Assembly (NCBI GenBank): GCA_963970005.1 | Contig: CAXAMN010021396.1 | Location: forward strand, 1,065,587 to 1,129,586 | Direction of reading: 5' to 3' | From: Durusdinium trenchii | Taxonomy: Eukaryota > Sar > Dinophyceae > Suessiales > Symbiodiniaceae | DNA length: 64,000 bases | Part shown: in pieces, positions 31,264 to 42,882 of the stretch | How positions within the stretch are numbered: position 1 is the stretch's first letter | How the letters are laid out: each line of letters starts with the position of its first letter | Made by a program: the position numbers and the translations under genes | Notes under the pieces: generated by a model | What the model was told of the DNA's origin: nothing | Databases searched by the model: none | The model's input: the letters and a program-made list of their open reading frames with translations, nothing else

Positions 31264-32085
31264 GCAGCTTCAAGCTCTACTACTTCTAGAAAGAAGTCTC
31301 GAACTAGTGGCGGCACATCATCTTCTTCGCAACAACAACTAGTGCTTTGGACTCCAGAGCCGGAATCGCAATCACAGTCGCACTTGACTGATGCTTCTTC
31401 AGCTGCTTCAGAGACTCTGGTTGTTCAGGCGGCGGCTGACAGTGTTTCTTTGTCTGTGGGTGAGCCCTCTCAGCAAAAGACCAGTGAACGCTTCAAGGCA
31501 ATGTTACATAAAAAGGATTTGACCATTCGGAGGCTGAGGGCAAAGCTGAGAACAATGTCGAAGCCGAAACTGCCCAAACAAAATCGTGCCGCATTGGCTA
31601 TGCAGAAAGCCCGACAGCGGCTGGCAACACCAAAGGGCAATAGCTTTGAGATTGTGAAAGCTGGCAAAATGAAGGATGGAAGAGCGGGACGGCTCACTTT
31701 GCCTTCAATGTTTGCAGTGGGGATAAGGCGTTCCCTTGCAAATGTTGCTGCGGCAGATTTTGGATTGATCAATTGCTTGGATATATCTGGCCAAACTGTT
31801 GGCCGTTGTGAGGAAAAGGCATCCGGAGCAGTTAACATCTTGATGAAAGACTTCATTGGTGAGATTCTGCATCAGGCAAGGACTGTCTTTGTCGATGAGG
31901 AATCTGATTCTTGGACCGCGGCTGCTTTTGGGATGCGTTCAGACGGAACAAACTCGAGGATATGGAGAAGACAAAAACTACATGTGCTGGAGGCAAGCGC
32001 TAGCTATGTTAGCGATTTTTCTGCATTGGCTGCAAATGATCTTTCAAGTGCAATCTCACGAAGACGCTGTGTGACACTTGCATAA
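31264..32085 (+). CDS. Gene A exon 2, transposase-like core with DGTN motif
   Basis: Opens after TTTAAG|GCAGC (AG|G) with a Ser/Gln-rich stretch, then a basic coiled coil (FKAMLHKKDLTIRRLRAKLR), a conserved-looking block (FAVGIRRSLANVAAADFGLINCLDISGQTV) and, near 31939-31980, DGTNSRIWRRQKLHVLEAS. The D-x-TN-S-x-WRR-KLH pattern looks to me like the first acidic strand of an RNase H-fold transposase family that is multicopy in dinoflagellates. The catalytic role is inference. Confidence 0.5.
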   Translation, partial: AASSSTTSRKKSRTSGGTSSSSQQQLVLWTPEPESQSQSHLTDASSAASETLVVQAAADSVSLSVGEPSQQKTSERFKAMLHKKDLTIRRLRAKLRTMSKPKLPKQNRAALAMQKARQRLATPKGNSFEIVKAGKMKDGRAGRLTLPSMFAVGIRRSLANVAAADFGLINCLDISGQTVGRCEEKASGAVNILMKDFIGEILHQARTVFVDEESDSWTAAAFGMRSDGTNSRIWRRQKLHVLEASASYVSDFSALAANDLSSAISRRRCVTLA

Positions 32086-32339
32086 ATTGTGAAAAGGACG
32101 CTTTATATTTGTGGCGCTTCACTTGAACCCCAGGCTCTTGCGTAGTTGTGATGTGTTGCCCGGCCATGTTGGCCTGTGTTGCCGAACTGTGTCTGTGTTG
32201 TTTGTTGTTTGTTCGGTTGTTCAATGGATTCAATGGAGTCAGTATATAATATATATATATATGAGTAGATGAGACTTCTGTGGACTTGTGGACGATAAGA
32301 GTTTTTATTTGTAGAAACAGCAGAAATGAGTGTGGTGTC

Positions 32340-32570
32340 AGTTTAGTTGAACGCTTGGCTCATGCGACTCATGGGCTGATGCTCAGGGCTGATCTGGCCG
32401 TGCTACCAACAGGAACTACTGCAGCTGGTTTGCTGGCCATTGATGTAAAGCATCTGGAGAGTTTGGGTCTTCCCTTTGTTCATTTGATTTGCAACGAGAC
32501 GGAGCGCCTTGGCCTTGACCTATGGCTGCTATGGCTAAGGCCGGATATGGCATATGACCAGTTTTGACAG
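32340..32570 (+). CDS. Gene A putative small exon
   Basis: VSLVERLAHATHGLMLRADLAVLPTGTTAAGLLAI and LPFVHLICNETERLGLDLWLLW look like coding sequence, with stops on either side. Boundaries are not fixed. Kept as a low-confidence exon because strand and spacing fit. Confidence 0.3.
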
Positions 32571-32879
32571 ATTTTGACTTTGACAGTAAGAGCAAGACGT
32601 TAAAACAAATAAAGTAAAACATTGATCAGTCAACTGGACTTTCATACTTCATTGCTTGATGAACAGAAAGAAGGCATAGTGTCAGAATCAGCCTAGTATC
32701 AGGAATAGCTGTTCATCGATTCATCAATAAATATACATTATCTAGGTATAGTACAGGGTATAGGTATAGTATAGGGCCTCAATTCAACTAAACCGTCGGT
32801 CCATCAGTCCATCAGTTTGCTTCAAGCTTCAAATCAACTTGCTTGTCGCCGTAACTGTCACTGCTCACGAGCCAGCCAA

Positions 32880-33910
32880 GGAAGGGTTTTCTTGGCAAGA
32901 ACAACCTGTTCATTTACACTGACACCACTGATGCTGGTGCTGATGAGACAGCAAGGCGACGCAGAATAGGGCAAGCTGTGGCGCCCGTACAAAACATTTT
33001 CTATTTCCAATCGAATTGCATGCTGCACCAATGCCACCTAGCAATCAGGAGCGGCTTGGAGCTCACAGATCATTTTCTACAGGAGTTGAGTGAGGCAGCT
33101 CCAAACGTGACAAGAGGATTTCATCGCTACTTTTCAAACGTTGCAAAGCTGTGCAATTTCTGGAGAGAACGTGTTGCTGAGTTCATTTTGACCTTTGAAC
33201 GTATACATGGCGACAGTGGCCACGGCATCCCTTACAGGCGGTATCCCCTCACTGTCGTGGCTGGCCGGTGGGGAAGCATCCATGAAGCTGAGAGCTTTAT
33301 CCTTGCACGTGGTCGAAAATACTTGGTTCCAGTGTTTCTTGCGCTCCTGAGCAAATACATCAAGGCAAACACAGATGGTACTACAGATGGTCATGGCGGC
33401 CATGGTGACCAGGCAGACAAGGGTGGTGACAAGAGTCAAAAGAAAGGAAAACGAAAGCAGCATACTGCGAACATCATTATGGATGAAGAGCAAGCTGAGT
33501 ACAGAATCAAAATGAGCAAATGGACCTCAGGTACATTGGCTACCATATCCAACCCTCTCTTCTGGCTTTTGCTACGGTTGCAAAACACTTGTCGGGGGCC
33601 TTTGACTCATTTCATGAATTGGCTTCAGAAGCATTCCCGGGAACGTGCGGTGGTGCAACTGGCTTGTGGAGGGGCTGCAAAATTTGTTGTGGAGTACGAA
33701 AAGCTCATTGCAAGTTTTCCTCAATGGTTTGATGCAGCAGTTGAAGAAGCTGGCGCACAGGAACTGCCCAAGTTTGTCCTTGAGTCTGTACAGACATTGG
33801 TTGCGAAGCTGCTCTGGCGATTATCAAGCTCATTTGATGCCCGTGTTGTGCAGCCTTTGGGCAGGCAGGTGGTTGCCGAGTTGCTGGTGGTTGATTGGAT
33901 TGGCAGTTGA
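32880..33910 (+). CDS. Gene A exon 4, RNase H-fold-like domain
   Basis: Reads LFIYTDTTDAGADETARRRRIG, then NIFYFQSNCMLHQCHLAIRSGL (Cys/His strand-helix), YFSNVAKLCNFWR and AGRWGSIHEAE (near 33262). The DxxDAGAD and CMLHQ...NVAKLCNxWR...GRWGS order resembles transposase-like proteins dispersed in dinoflagellate genomes. The C-terminal half is helical (VQTLVAKLLWRLSSSFDARV). A basic Lys-rich loop lies at about 33410-33470. The start is before the first Met of the frame. Confidence 0.5.
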
Positions 33911-34829
33911 GGCAATTGCAGCAATAGTCAATAGTCTTAGCCATAGGCAGCCATAGGGTTATAGGCGGCTATAGGGGTATAGGGGCCATAGGCGGCCAGG
34001 GCCATAGCAAAACGTTTGAGTCATTTGGCAATTGGGACCATTGGTCATTGGTAGTCATTAAGTAGTCATGAGTCGATTGGTCATTGCCAGTGCCTAGCCT
34101 ATTCAATATTCAATGAATGCATAGTCTTCTGTCTCTTCAGAGTCTCTTCAGTTTGTCTCAAAGAAATGAGTTCTTCTCAGCCGGCTAGGTGGCCCTTCAA
34201 ACTGTTCTGGCTGATCCATCGGCATCCTCAACGCAAATGCAGCAGAAGGGTCAGCAACATGGCTGTGAGGTAGTGCTTTGCGGGGCTGGCTGGTGGTGTT
34301 CAGTTGGATCAAGTTCATGGCCGGTGGGGCGAGTTCCGGGATTGATTCAATTGACACTGACTCACTGACTCACTGACTTACTCAAAGATTCAAAGAGCTT
34401 TGTCATTTGATGTGATGACTCTGATGACTCTGATGACGCTGTCAAGTGTCATGAGTCATGGTCCGTTACAGTCAGTTACACCATGACATGTTTGCCAATG
34501 TTCGCCTGCCGTTGGTCCCCTGGGTCATTGGTCCTTAGTGATTTGATAACTTGACAACTGGCAACCAAAGTGAGCGGTGTGTGTGTAGGTGGGGGTGGTA
34601 CAGTAGTGGTACGCACAGTCCAATCTATTGTATTCAAACAATACATTGTAATTTAATGCTAACTTGTCATGGCACAACCAAGAACCTGAAAACATACACT
34701 TGACCTCAGACTCTTGGGCGCCGGTACCGGGTACCGTTACGTTACTTTGTTTGATAGCTGCCTGCAGCGCAGTTCCCCCCAATTACAACTCACTCAGTAA
34801 CAACTAGCCATAAAAAACAACTTGCTTAG
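33911..34829. other. Gene A intron with local word repeats
   Basis: 33935-34010 is built of CATAGG/TATAGG/GGCGGC words; 34350-34480 of CTGACT and GATGACT words. No coding signal. Confidence 0.5.
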
Positions 34830-37110
34830 ATTGCTTTGTCGCTTCGCTGTCATCAGTTGTGATTGCAGAGGTGTGGCCAAAGAGCTTCTTGAGACAGCTG
34901 ATGAAGAACTTGAAGCAAACGCGTGCAAGTTCAAGTTACATTGTCGCAAGGAGCTGGAGTCAGTTGTTGAGTCTGGTGAAATACCTTTGACAGCCACAAG
35001 ACAAGGAAGCAAGATTTGGGCCTTGCTAAACTTGACGGCAGATGCTTTGCTTGTCGACACACAAGAAGTTGAAGGAATAAATTCAATGATTAGGTTGATC
35101 GGTCAACGATGCCCTGCCATCTCCCTGAGCAGCATGAGTTCGAGAATTGTATTGAAAAAGTCGGTTGGCATGGATCTGACAGACACATTGGGACAAGGTG
35201 CAAAGCGCATGTCCAAGAAGTGGAGTGTGATCAAGACATTTGCAGCACCTTTGCTGGATGATTGCATTGAAATAAAATACCGCTACAAGGAAGTTCTCAA
35301 TGATTCCTTTCGCTGGCAAACTCCTGCGCCGGTAGAGATGAGTGCATTGAGCCCTCAATTGGCTAACACGAACGCAGCTTTGATGTTGCCGACACTGCAA
35401 CATGGAGAATCCGCCAAGTCCTTGTGGGCAGCTGGCCAAGCAGCACTTTGTAAAAGGAAGCATGACGAGTTGTCTATGACACACATATTGGGCCATGCAG
35501 TTGTCAAGTTCATGGTGATTACCGATTCTCAAGATCCTCTGGCTTCTTTCATGGTTTGCACATCGAATCACTCCATCTTGCATATGTGCAAGGCTTCCGT
35601 TTCAAGTGAAGGACATTTTGTCATGCCAGAAAAGCTGCAATTTCAGACCTCTGCATCCATATTGGCGGAATACTACGACCGATGCCAAATGCATGACTGC
35701 AGGTTTGGAGTGCATTTCCTTTCTTGTGCTGCCATTGGAGCCGGTGCCGGGGCAAGTTCAAGCTCCACATCCACATTCACATCGCTGCAATTCCAAGTGA
35801 TCAGCGAGAAGCGGGTTGCACTGGCAGCTGAATTAGTTGACAGCTCCTTTGTTCAACCATTCAACTGCACATTGCCACTGTTGCAAATTTTGGAAGGTTC
35901 TGCAGCGAGCATGACTCTTGCCAAAGTCGTGCGACGACCGAGGAAAACCAAACCAAAACCTCCTTTGCCCAGCGCGGCGGCCGATGAGGAGGATGTTGAT
36001 GTTGGTGAAGTTGTTGATGATGAAACAGTGCAGCAAGCTGTCCGAGATTTGGAATGTCTGGAGTGTGGCCATGGTTTTGACGGTGAAGCAGAGACAGCGG
36101 AGACTGAACGGAAAGAGCTATCAGAGGAGCTTGCAGAGGAGCTGAATCACAAACGTTCTGCTTCCAGGATCAAGCAAGGCATTGTGGGCGGCAGCGCAGC
36201 CCCACCGAAACGAAAGGCTGTTGCGAAAGGCAAGGCCGGCACGGCCAAAGCAATGTCAAGAAAGGAGCCGGAAGAAGGTGACACTCTGTATCAGCCAACA
36301 GAATCTGCAATGGACAAGGCAATGAACTACGTCAAAGAGTGTCACACAGGAGCCATGCTGACAGAACATGAGTTGGAAGAGGAAGCTTTATTACTTTTGG
36401 TTCGTGGCTATCAGAAGAACACATCTGACCATTGCAATGATGCCGAGGTGGAACAAATACTGAAAGACACCGCTCGAAGCAATGTTCTCTTGGATGTTGC
36501 AGCTGACTTGCAGCAATTAGAGTTTGATGATGACTCTGACTCGGGGTCAGACTCAGACAATGGAGGTGGGGCTGATGCAGTGAGCTCGATACCAGTGGAC
36601 CAGCCCTCTCGGCCAGCCAGTGTCAGTATCACTCTCACTAAACATGAGAAGAAGCTTCGCGGCGTGTTCAACACTTGGGAGGAGAGTGTTCTCAAGTTTT
36701 GTAAAGCAGCATCCGATGTCTGTGAAAGAAATACACATCCTGTCGGGCACAATGAGGAAATCTCTTTTGTTCATCGAATGTCAGACAGTTTGGAGCACGA
36801 AATCTTTGCAGTTGTTTGGAGTGACATCAGTAAACAGATTGGCAGACCTGCGCGTATTGATTCTCAGAATCGAGTGGTGTATGCGCCACCAGTTGTGTTT
36901 GGCAAAAAAGTTGCCCTTGAAGACTACAACAACTGCGACATCTTGATTCACCACGGCGGTGCTTCGAATAGGAAGCAGACTGGCAAGTTCCGGGATCAAC
37001 TACCTGAACCCATTGTTCGTTATTTGCTCACCTTCAAGATGCTTTTGCCCTATGTGAATCAGGCGGCATGCAGTCAGGGTGGTAGGATTGGGGTGAGCAA
37101 CTGGGGCTGA
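34830..37110 (+). CDS. Gene A large exon 5
   Basis: A frame of about 760 codons. The first part (FKLHCRKELESV, then LLVDTQEVEGINSMIRLIGQ, MSSRIVLKKSV) has the TQEVEGINSMI pattern seen after the catalytic domain in the same dinoflagellate family. The middle is globular with no known domain. After a basic PRKTKPKPP stretch there is an acidic and coiled region (ERKELSEELAEELNHK), a basic tract around 36180-36250, and an acidic cluster (DDDSDSGSDSDN). Nuclear localisation is plausible from the basic tracts. The frame is long and unbroken, so the exon is probably under selection. Confidence 0.6.
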
Positions 37111-37809
37111 TGTGGGAGGACATTGACATTGGACACAAAGACATTTGGACATTGCAAATCATTAAGTTATTTTGCTATTTTAGTTTTTCTGATAGATAGG
37201 AACTTGATAGAAACTATATATTGTGATATGATATTCAATATTCAATACTAACTAACTAACTAACTAACTAACAACTAACGACTAACCAACTAACCGACTA
37301 ACCAACCACATTGACATCCATCATCATCATACATTATCATCACATACGCTGCTGCTACTATGTTACTATGTTTATAGTTTCTATTAAACATATATATCTA
37401 TTCTCTCACAACTGTTCACAGGAACTTGCCGCCCATGCTACTTGCTAAGACTGTGTCGTTGGTTTGAAAGTGTTGCAGTGTTGGTACTGTTGACTGAATT
37501 CGCCTAGGTTAGAGGTGGCTGAGGCTGAGGTCCGACGTTCGACGTCCTATCAAGCTATCATGTTTCCCGAGCGATTCAACTAACTGGGTCAGTGGGTCAG
37601 TCTGTGTGTTTTCTGTTTTTGGTTTTCCTTCATTGGACTGCCGACGCTAGGCAGCTAGAGGCTAGAGGCCGGAGGCCTTCATTCACGGTAGAATTGAGTT
37701 GGAGGCTGGAGTATAGCAGGTTGCAACAATCCGTCAATCAATCATTTCACAGTTTGGCCAGGAGCAATCGGATCTACAAGATCTGCCAAGCGCTTTCAAG
37801 ACGGTGGGA
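37111..37809. other. Intron with CTAA microsatellite
   Basis: An ACTA/CTAA repeat with variants occupies about 37240-37310. The rest has short local repeats and no coding signal. Confidence 0.5.
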
Positions 37810-38160
37810 AGGTTCTCCAGCAAGTGCTTGGTGTGCAAGGGGTCAGCTTCCCAAGTTAGGTTGTGCCCCCTTTGTGTTCAGCGTATCCACGATGGTTGTT
37901 GCGAGCAGGTCATCCATTTCGTTTCAGAAGTTCAAGGTACTTTGGAGAAGGCTGATGCTGAGAAGTATGTGTCAGCTATTGAGGGGCTCCCACCATGGGT
38001 CAGGGATTCTTTGTTGGCTGGGTCGCATCCAAATCTTGAGCATGAATCAGTGGCTCCAGTGGCTCCAGCTTCAGCCACAGCTTCATCCTCATCCACTTCA
38101 AGGTCACGCTTGGCGGGAACACGGGGTGAAGGTCAGAGATTGAGACGTATGCAAGTGAGC
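37810..38160 (+). CDS. Gene A exon with Cys-rich zinc finger
   Basis: Frame GRFSSKCLVCKGSASQVRLCPLC then VQRIHDGCC gives C-x2-C, C-x2-C, H-x3-CC, a treble-clef or ring-like metal site, followed by a helix (EVQGTLEKADAEKYVSAI) and a Ser-rich tail. Could end gene A or belong to a separate gene. Confidence 0.4.
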
Positions 38161-39864
38161 AAGCAAGTATCACTGTGTTTGTTTGCTTACCAATACCGCC
38201 TGAAGTGAACCCAGAACTTCCCGGAACCCAGTGAACCCAGACCCTGATCGACTCGTTTTGTTGAAGCATTTCTTTTCTGGCATTTCTTTTATTTTTTACG
38301 TTTCAGATGTTCCATTTTGAACACATAACAAAACTTCTTGACTACCTTAACTCAACGTTCGTTGCAGGGCGCATTGTAGCAGACTGATGTGATTGTGATG
38401 TGTATTTTCTGGAGTTTGAATCGGTGAAGTGAACCCGTGCACCGTGCACTGCCAGCGGACACTGACAGGCCGAGACCGAGATCTGATCTTCGTCCCCATC
38501 GTCTTCTTTGTCGGCTATGCGCAGTCTTTGTAGACGACCTCCTCTCTAAGGCGGTTTGTAACTCAGACTCAGACTTGGCGTGGGAAAGAGTTTTTGTTTG
38601 GAGTGGGCCACTACAGACTCCTGACAGACTCCAGGCTGACCTGACACAGACACATACTCCGGACTCCTGTATCAGCATGCAATGCATTATGTCATAGTTA
38701 CCAAAAACTGTTGTGCTCTGTCCTGTTCAGCCTGTTCACAGTTCAGGTTCTCTATTTTGTTTTGACATTCATCTAATATGATGATCTACTTGATCTCCAT
38801 GGTCATGGAGTCCATGGACTGACTCCGACCCATGAAAGAGAGCCACAAGCAATCCTTTTCCAATGAGGCTGATCCATCCAGCGGTCGATCCGCTGTTCGC
38901 CGTGTCCGGGCCCATGTTTCAGGGTTGGGTGGTGGGACGACTTGGTCCTGGTCGCAGCCATCGTGCAACGCTTCAACAAGTATCTATGTTGAGAGTTGAG
39001 ATAATGTTCAACTTGATACACTGTTTGCGCACATCACTGGCCCTGGCCCTTCTTTAGGAATGAAATGCATTTGTCATTTGTCTATATTTCAGGGTCGCAG
39101 AGTTTTGAGCTAGGCTTATGTGTGTTTGCAACTGTGACTGTCATGGAGTCATGGACTACTGCAATGCAATAGTTGTGCAATTGGGCAAAACATGTAAACA
39201 TACACAGTCCAACAGCGAGCTTTGTTTCGGTGATGTGTACGGCAAAGCAGAACCAGAAAGCCGTGAGAACTTGACTTTCGAATTTCAGGCTAACACTCAA
39301 CTGTTCTGTGTCAATTGTTTTTTGCTTTTGAAAGATTGAACTTATGAAACTTATCATCTTGTCATCATATGATCCATGGAATCGATTGCCTTACACCACT
39401 TATACCTCCTATGACTCCTATGCCTACGCATCACCAGCCCTGTCAGAGAGCAGCGTGTGAGGCCGACGAACGCCGGGCTGCACCACAACCGCCGCTGCCG
39501 CCTGATCATGGGGCTGAAGAAAAGGTGGGGGCCGGGGCCCAAAGTCAGCTTCTGCAATGTGCGCGCAACCTTCGATCGGATTGTAGAGCTAGTAGAGCCC
39601 GGTAGCCGGTAGAGCCCTAGTGAACCGTACTGAGTACTGAGACTTAATGTCAGACTGTAGGTCCTGTAGGTTGTTGTAGAGTTGTAGTAGACTCTAGACT
39701 ACGCTGGGAACAGTCAGAGTCATGTGAGTCATGTCTATAGGGTTTGTGGTGGTGGATCTTAGAAAAGCTTAACTCTTGACTCATCACATCACAAGCCTTT
39801 GGCCCTGTGATTCACCGACTTACTGACTGGCAGCACCAGTCAGCCGACACTTCGTTTTGGTGCC
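38161..39864. other. Spacer with cryptically simple sequence
   Basis: Only short frames. Locally repeated words such as GTAGAG/TAGAGCC (39585-39710) and GACTC (38570-38660) dominate. Confidence 0.4.
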
Positions 39865-40470
39865 ATGACGACGCCTGGCCTGATCGATGATGGCAACCGC
39901 AATGATGGCGCTGGCTATGGCAGTGGTTCTTCAGAACGATCAAGATCTCCTCGCGCCATCGCAAGTGCTGCTGGACTGACTGGAATGACACTGACTTCAC
40001 TGACTTCATCTGAAGGTGACATTGACTTTGGACCCGACCCTTTTCAGTTTCCCAGCGCCGCCAGTGTCACAACTGATGACGACTCCGAGACTGAAGATGA
40101 GGCAGCTACAGATCCATCGTCTGAGTCAAGCATGTCAGAATGGTCAGAGAGCGCTGAGGAACGTCGGGAGAGAAGACGTCGCACAGACTGGTTTCCTATG
40201 CCCGTGATGTCCCCCAGAGGCATGCATAGCAAGGAGACAAGCTTCGGGTCCCTGGGGTATGGGTCACAGGTTTCTGTGTATGATCATCTGGCCTTAGATA
40301 CCGATGTCAGCTGGGCTGAGAGTTTCTATGTCTCGTTACCATCAGCTGCATCAACACCACCTGGACCTGAGGCTGATGATGATTCAATGGGAGGGGCTGA
40401 CGTGGCTGACGTGCATGTCGAGGGCACGGTGGCCACAGTGGCCACGGATACATTGTTCCACACGATTTGA
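39865..40470 (+). CDS. Ser/Asp-rich protein exon, unknown
   Basis: ATG (GCCATGACG) opens MTTPGLIDDGNRND; 201 codons to a stop at 40470. Ser, Asp and Thr-rich with SSERSRSPR (SR-like) and WSESAEERRERRRR (basic patch). No domain. The Kozak-like start suggests a first exon of its own gene. Confidence 0.4.
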   Translation: MTTPGLIDDGNRNDGAGYGSGSSERSRSPRAIASAAGLTGMTLTSLTSSEGDIDFGPDPFQFPSAASVTTDDDSETEDEAATDPSSESSMSEWSESAEERRERRRRTDWFPMPVMSPRGMHSKETSFGSLGYGSQVSVYDHLALDTDVSWAESFYVSLPSAASTPPGPEADDDSMGGADVADVHVEGTVATVATDTLFHTI

Positions 40471-41649
40471 TTTTGAGCGTATCATTCAAATGAATGGTCT
40501 CATGACTCGACTCATGATCTCACAATCCTGGCGTTTAGAGCCAGCGGAAATACTGGCGATATAGAGCCAGCGCAAATCATCGGAGCTGCAGGTGAAAACC
40601 AGTTGGTTGCAGAGTTTGAGTCAAATCAATGTCTTTGTTATTTGATGCATGCTGCATGCTGCATGCGCCGCATGCGCCCTAGGGGCCCTATTCTAATATT
40701 TGGACCGGACCACTTCATTTTACTTGAGTTGTGTTCCTTTTCTGAAGACTAGATTGTAGTTTCCGTACCCTTACCTATGCCTATAGCCCATAGCTGGCCT
40801 TTAGATACTGCCCTTACTGCTTTCATCTCCGTGAGTGAGTCACTTCTTGACTTTATGAAACGCATGACCGTTGTCCTGTCTTGGCGCCAAGGCTTGATGA
40901 TGCATATGTGTGCACACCTCGGTCAGTGAGTCAGTGACCATGAAAACATAAACAATTCTTTCAGAAGGGTTTACATATCAAACTTGGCAGCGCATGAAAT
41001 AGAGTTGCTATGGTGTCATGACAAGCAATGACTAGTTAAGGCACTTGGCGACTATACAATATGTAGGCAACTGGTCTGTAAGTAAGATCTGAGAGAAAGG
41101 GATCTTCTACAAGTCTGTGCTGCGTTGGTTTCTTTTAACACATTATCACATCCAGCGCAACGCAATCTCAGGTAAGATGCAAGACGATATCATCCAGAGC
41201 AATGCAATGTGAGGCCAGCAGCCGGACATGAAAACCCATATCAAAAGAAATAAAACTAATCAGAGTGAAACACTGAAACATCATATAACGGTCACAATAC
41301 TCTGCATGAAACATTTGACCTTTACTGATTGGCTCTTTTGTCGATTCAATTGTTGATGATGCAAAGCACATGGGCACATATCGCACATAACATATGTTGC
41401 GTTAAAGAATTTGGTGACTTTAGCTTAAATATTGCGCCATATACATAGTACTTGCTCAACACATTTCTATGCGCGTTTGTAAAAACATGTTCATACGCTG
41501 ACTATGTGTGGAGAAGTTGCTTTGTGTGGGTATGCTAGTTTGTGGATACTCTAAAAAATATTGATTAGATACGGATGATCTCGGTCTGTGCACTAGCAAT
41601 TGTGGATGACTTTACCTATATCCTGATCGTTGATGGCCGACTACTGTCC
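40471..41649. other. Spacer, nothing recognised
   Basis: Short repeats of GCATGC (40645-40675) occur. No coding frame of note. Confidence 0.3.
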
Positions 41650-42290
41650 GCACCCTGACTGCTGTGGATGGGTCTTCCTTGTATCCTAATATGTAGGGAG
41701 GATCTCTCTCCATGCTCTGAGTGGCCGTGGAGGACCTCTCTCCGCGCTCTAAGCTACTGTGGAGGGCCTCTCTCCGCACCTGGACTGCCGTGGAGGACCC
41801 CTCTCCACGCTCTAAGTGGGTGTGGAGGACCACTCTCCGCACCTGGACTATCGTGGAGGACCCCTCTCCGCGCTCTGAGCAGGCGTGGAGNNNNNNNNNN
41901 GACCCCTCTCCGCGTTCTGAGCGGGCGTGGAGGACCCCTCTCCGCGCGTGGACTACCGTGGAGGACCCCTCTCCGCGCTCTGAGCGGGCGTGGAGGACCC
42001 CTCTCCACGCTCTGAGCGGGCGTGGAGGACCCATCTCCGCACCTGGACTGCCGTGGGGGATCCCTCTCCGCGCTCTGACCGGGCGTGGAGGACCCCTCTC
42101 CGCACCTGGACTGCCGTGGAGGACCTCTCTCCGCACTTGGACTTGCTGTGGAGGACCCCTCTCCGCGCTCTGAGCGACCGTGGAGGACCTCTCCCCGCAC
42201 CTTGACTTGTGGTGAAGGACCACCTCTCTGCGCTCTAACTACTTTTGAGAGCACCTCTCCACGCTTTGACTTTGTGTGGAGGTTGTTGTC
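41650..42290. repeat. 31/32-bp GC-rich minisatellite with assembly gap
   Basis: About 20 units of GTGGAGGACCCCTCTCCGC followed by one of two endings, GCTCTGAGCGGGC (32-bp unit) or ACCTGGACTGCC (31-bp unit), often alternating. Ten N at 41891-41900 are an assembly gap, so the true copy number is unknown. Open frames in several phases on both strands are by-products of stop-free repeat units. Confidence 0.95.
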
Positions 42291-42882
42291 TTCGCCTCAC
42301 CGCGTTACCTGTCCGCACTCTGACCTTCTTGAATCTTGTACTGTCCGCACTATAGTTATTTGTTGATTTATTTGTAATAAACACGATTTACTTATTATGT
42401 GATTCATGCGCATACACTTGTGAATGCTACTGAATCAAGCAAACTTTATACGTACATCATTGCACTTTGCATTCCCAACACAACAAATTATGTGTAGGTG
42501 CATCCAACGCCTGGAGCAATTGCCAGCGCTAAAAGGTGCATTCGTCCTCAGACGCCCAGGGTTGACGTTCCATTGTTCGAACATCGAAGCTCAAAAGACA
42601 TTGTGACAATGAGAGTGCACCATGTGATGCCAACTGTGTTTGTATTGTCTTTAAGATATCTTCATGTTTATAGTAGTTATAGTTTATATCTATAACTTCT
42701 AACTCTTTGTGATTTGTACTCAAGACTTTGGAACATGTGCAGTGATGTGCAATGCATTGCATTTGCATATGGTGTCATTTATACTTGTCGTTCATTCGTT
42801 GTTGTGTGTGTTGAAGAGGCTCAAGCGGGCTCAAACTGTCATTACTCCTTACTCATTGCATTTCATTGCACCACCTTCGATG

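Noticed and set aside
41650-42290. Regular repeats reminiscent of a CRISPR array
   Set aside because: There are no unique spacers between conserved repeats, units are directly abutting, and the genome is eukaryotic.
41612-42366. Open frames of 115-203 codons on both strands
   Set aside because: They are translations of a 31/32-bp minisatellite in many phases and cross an N gap.
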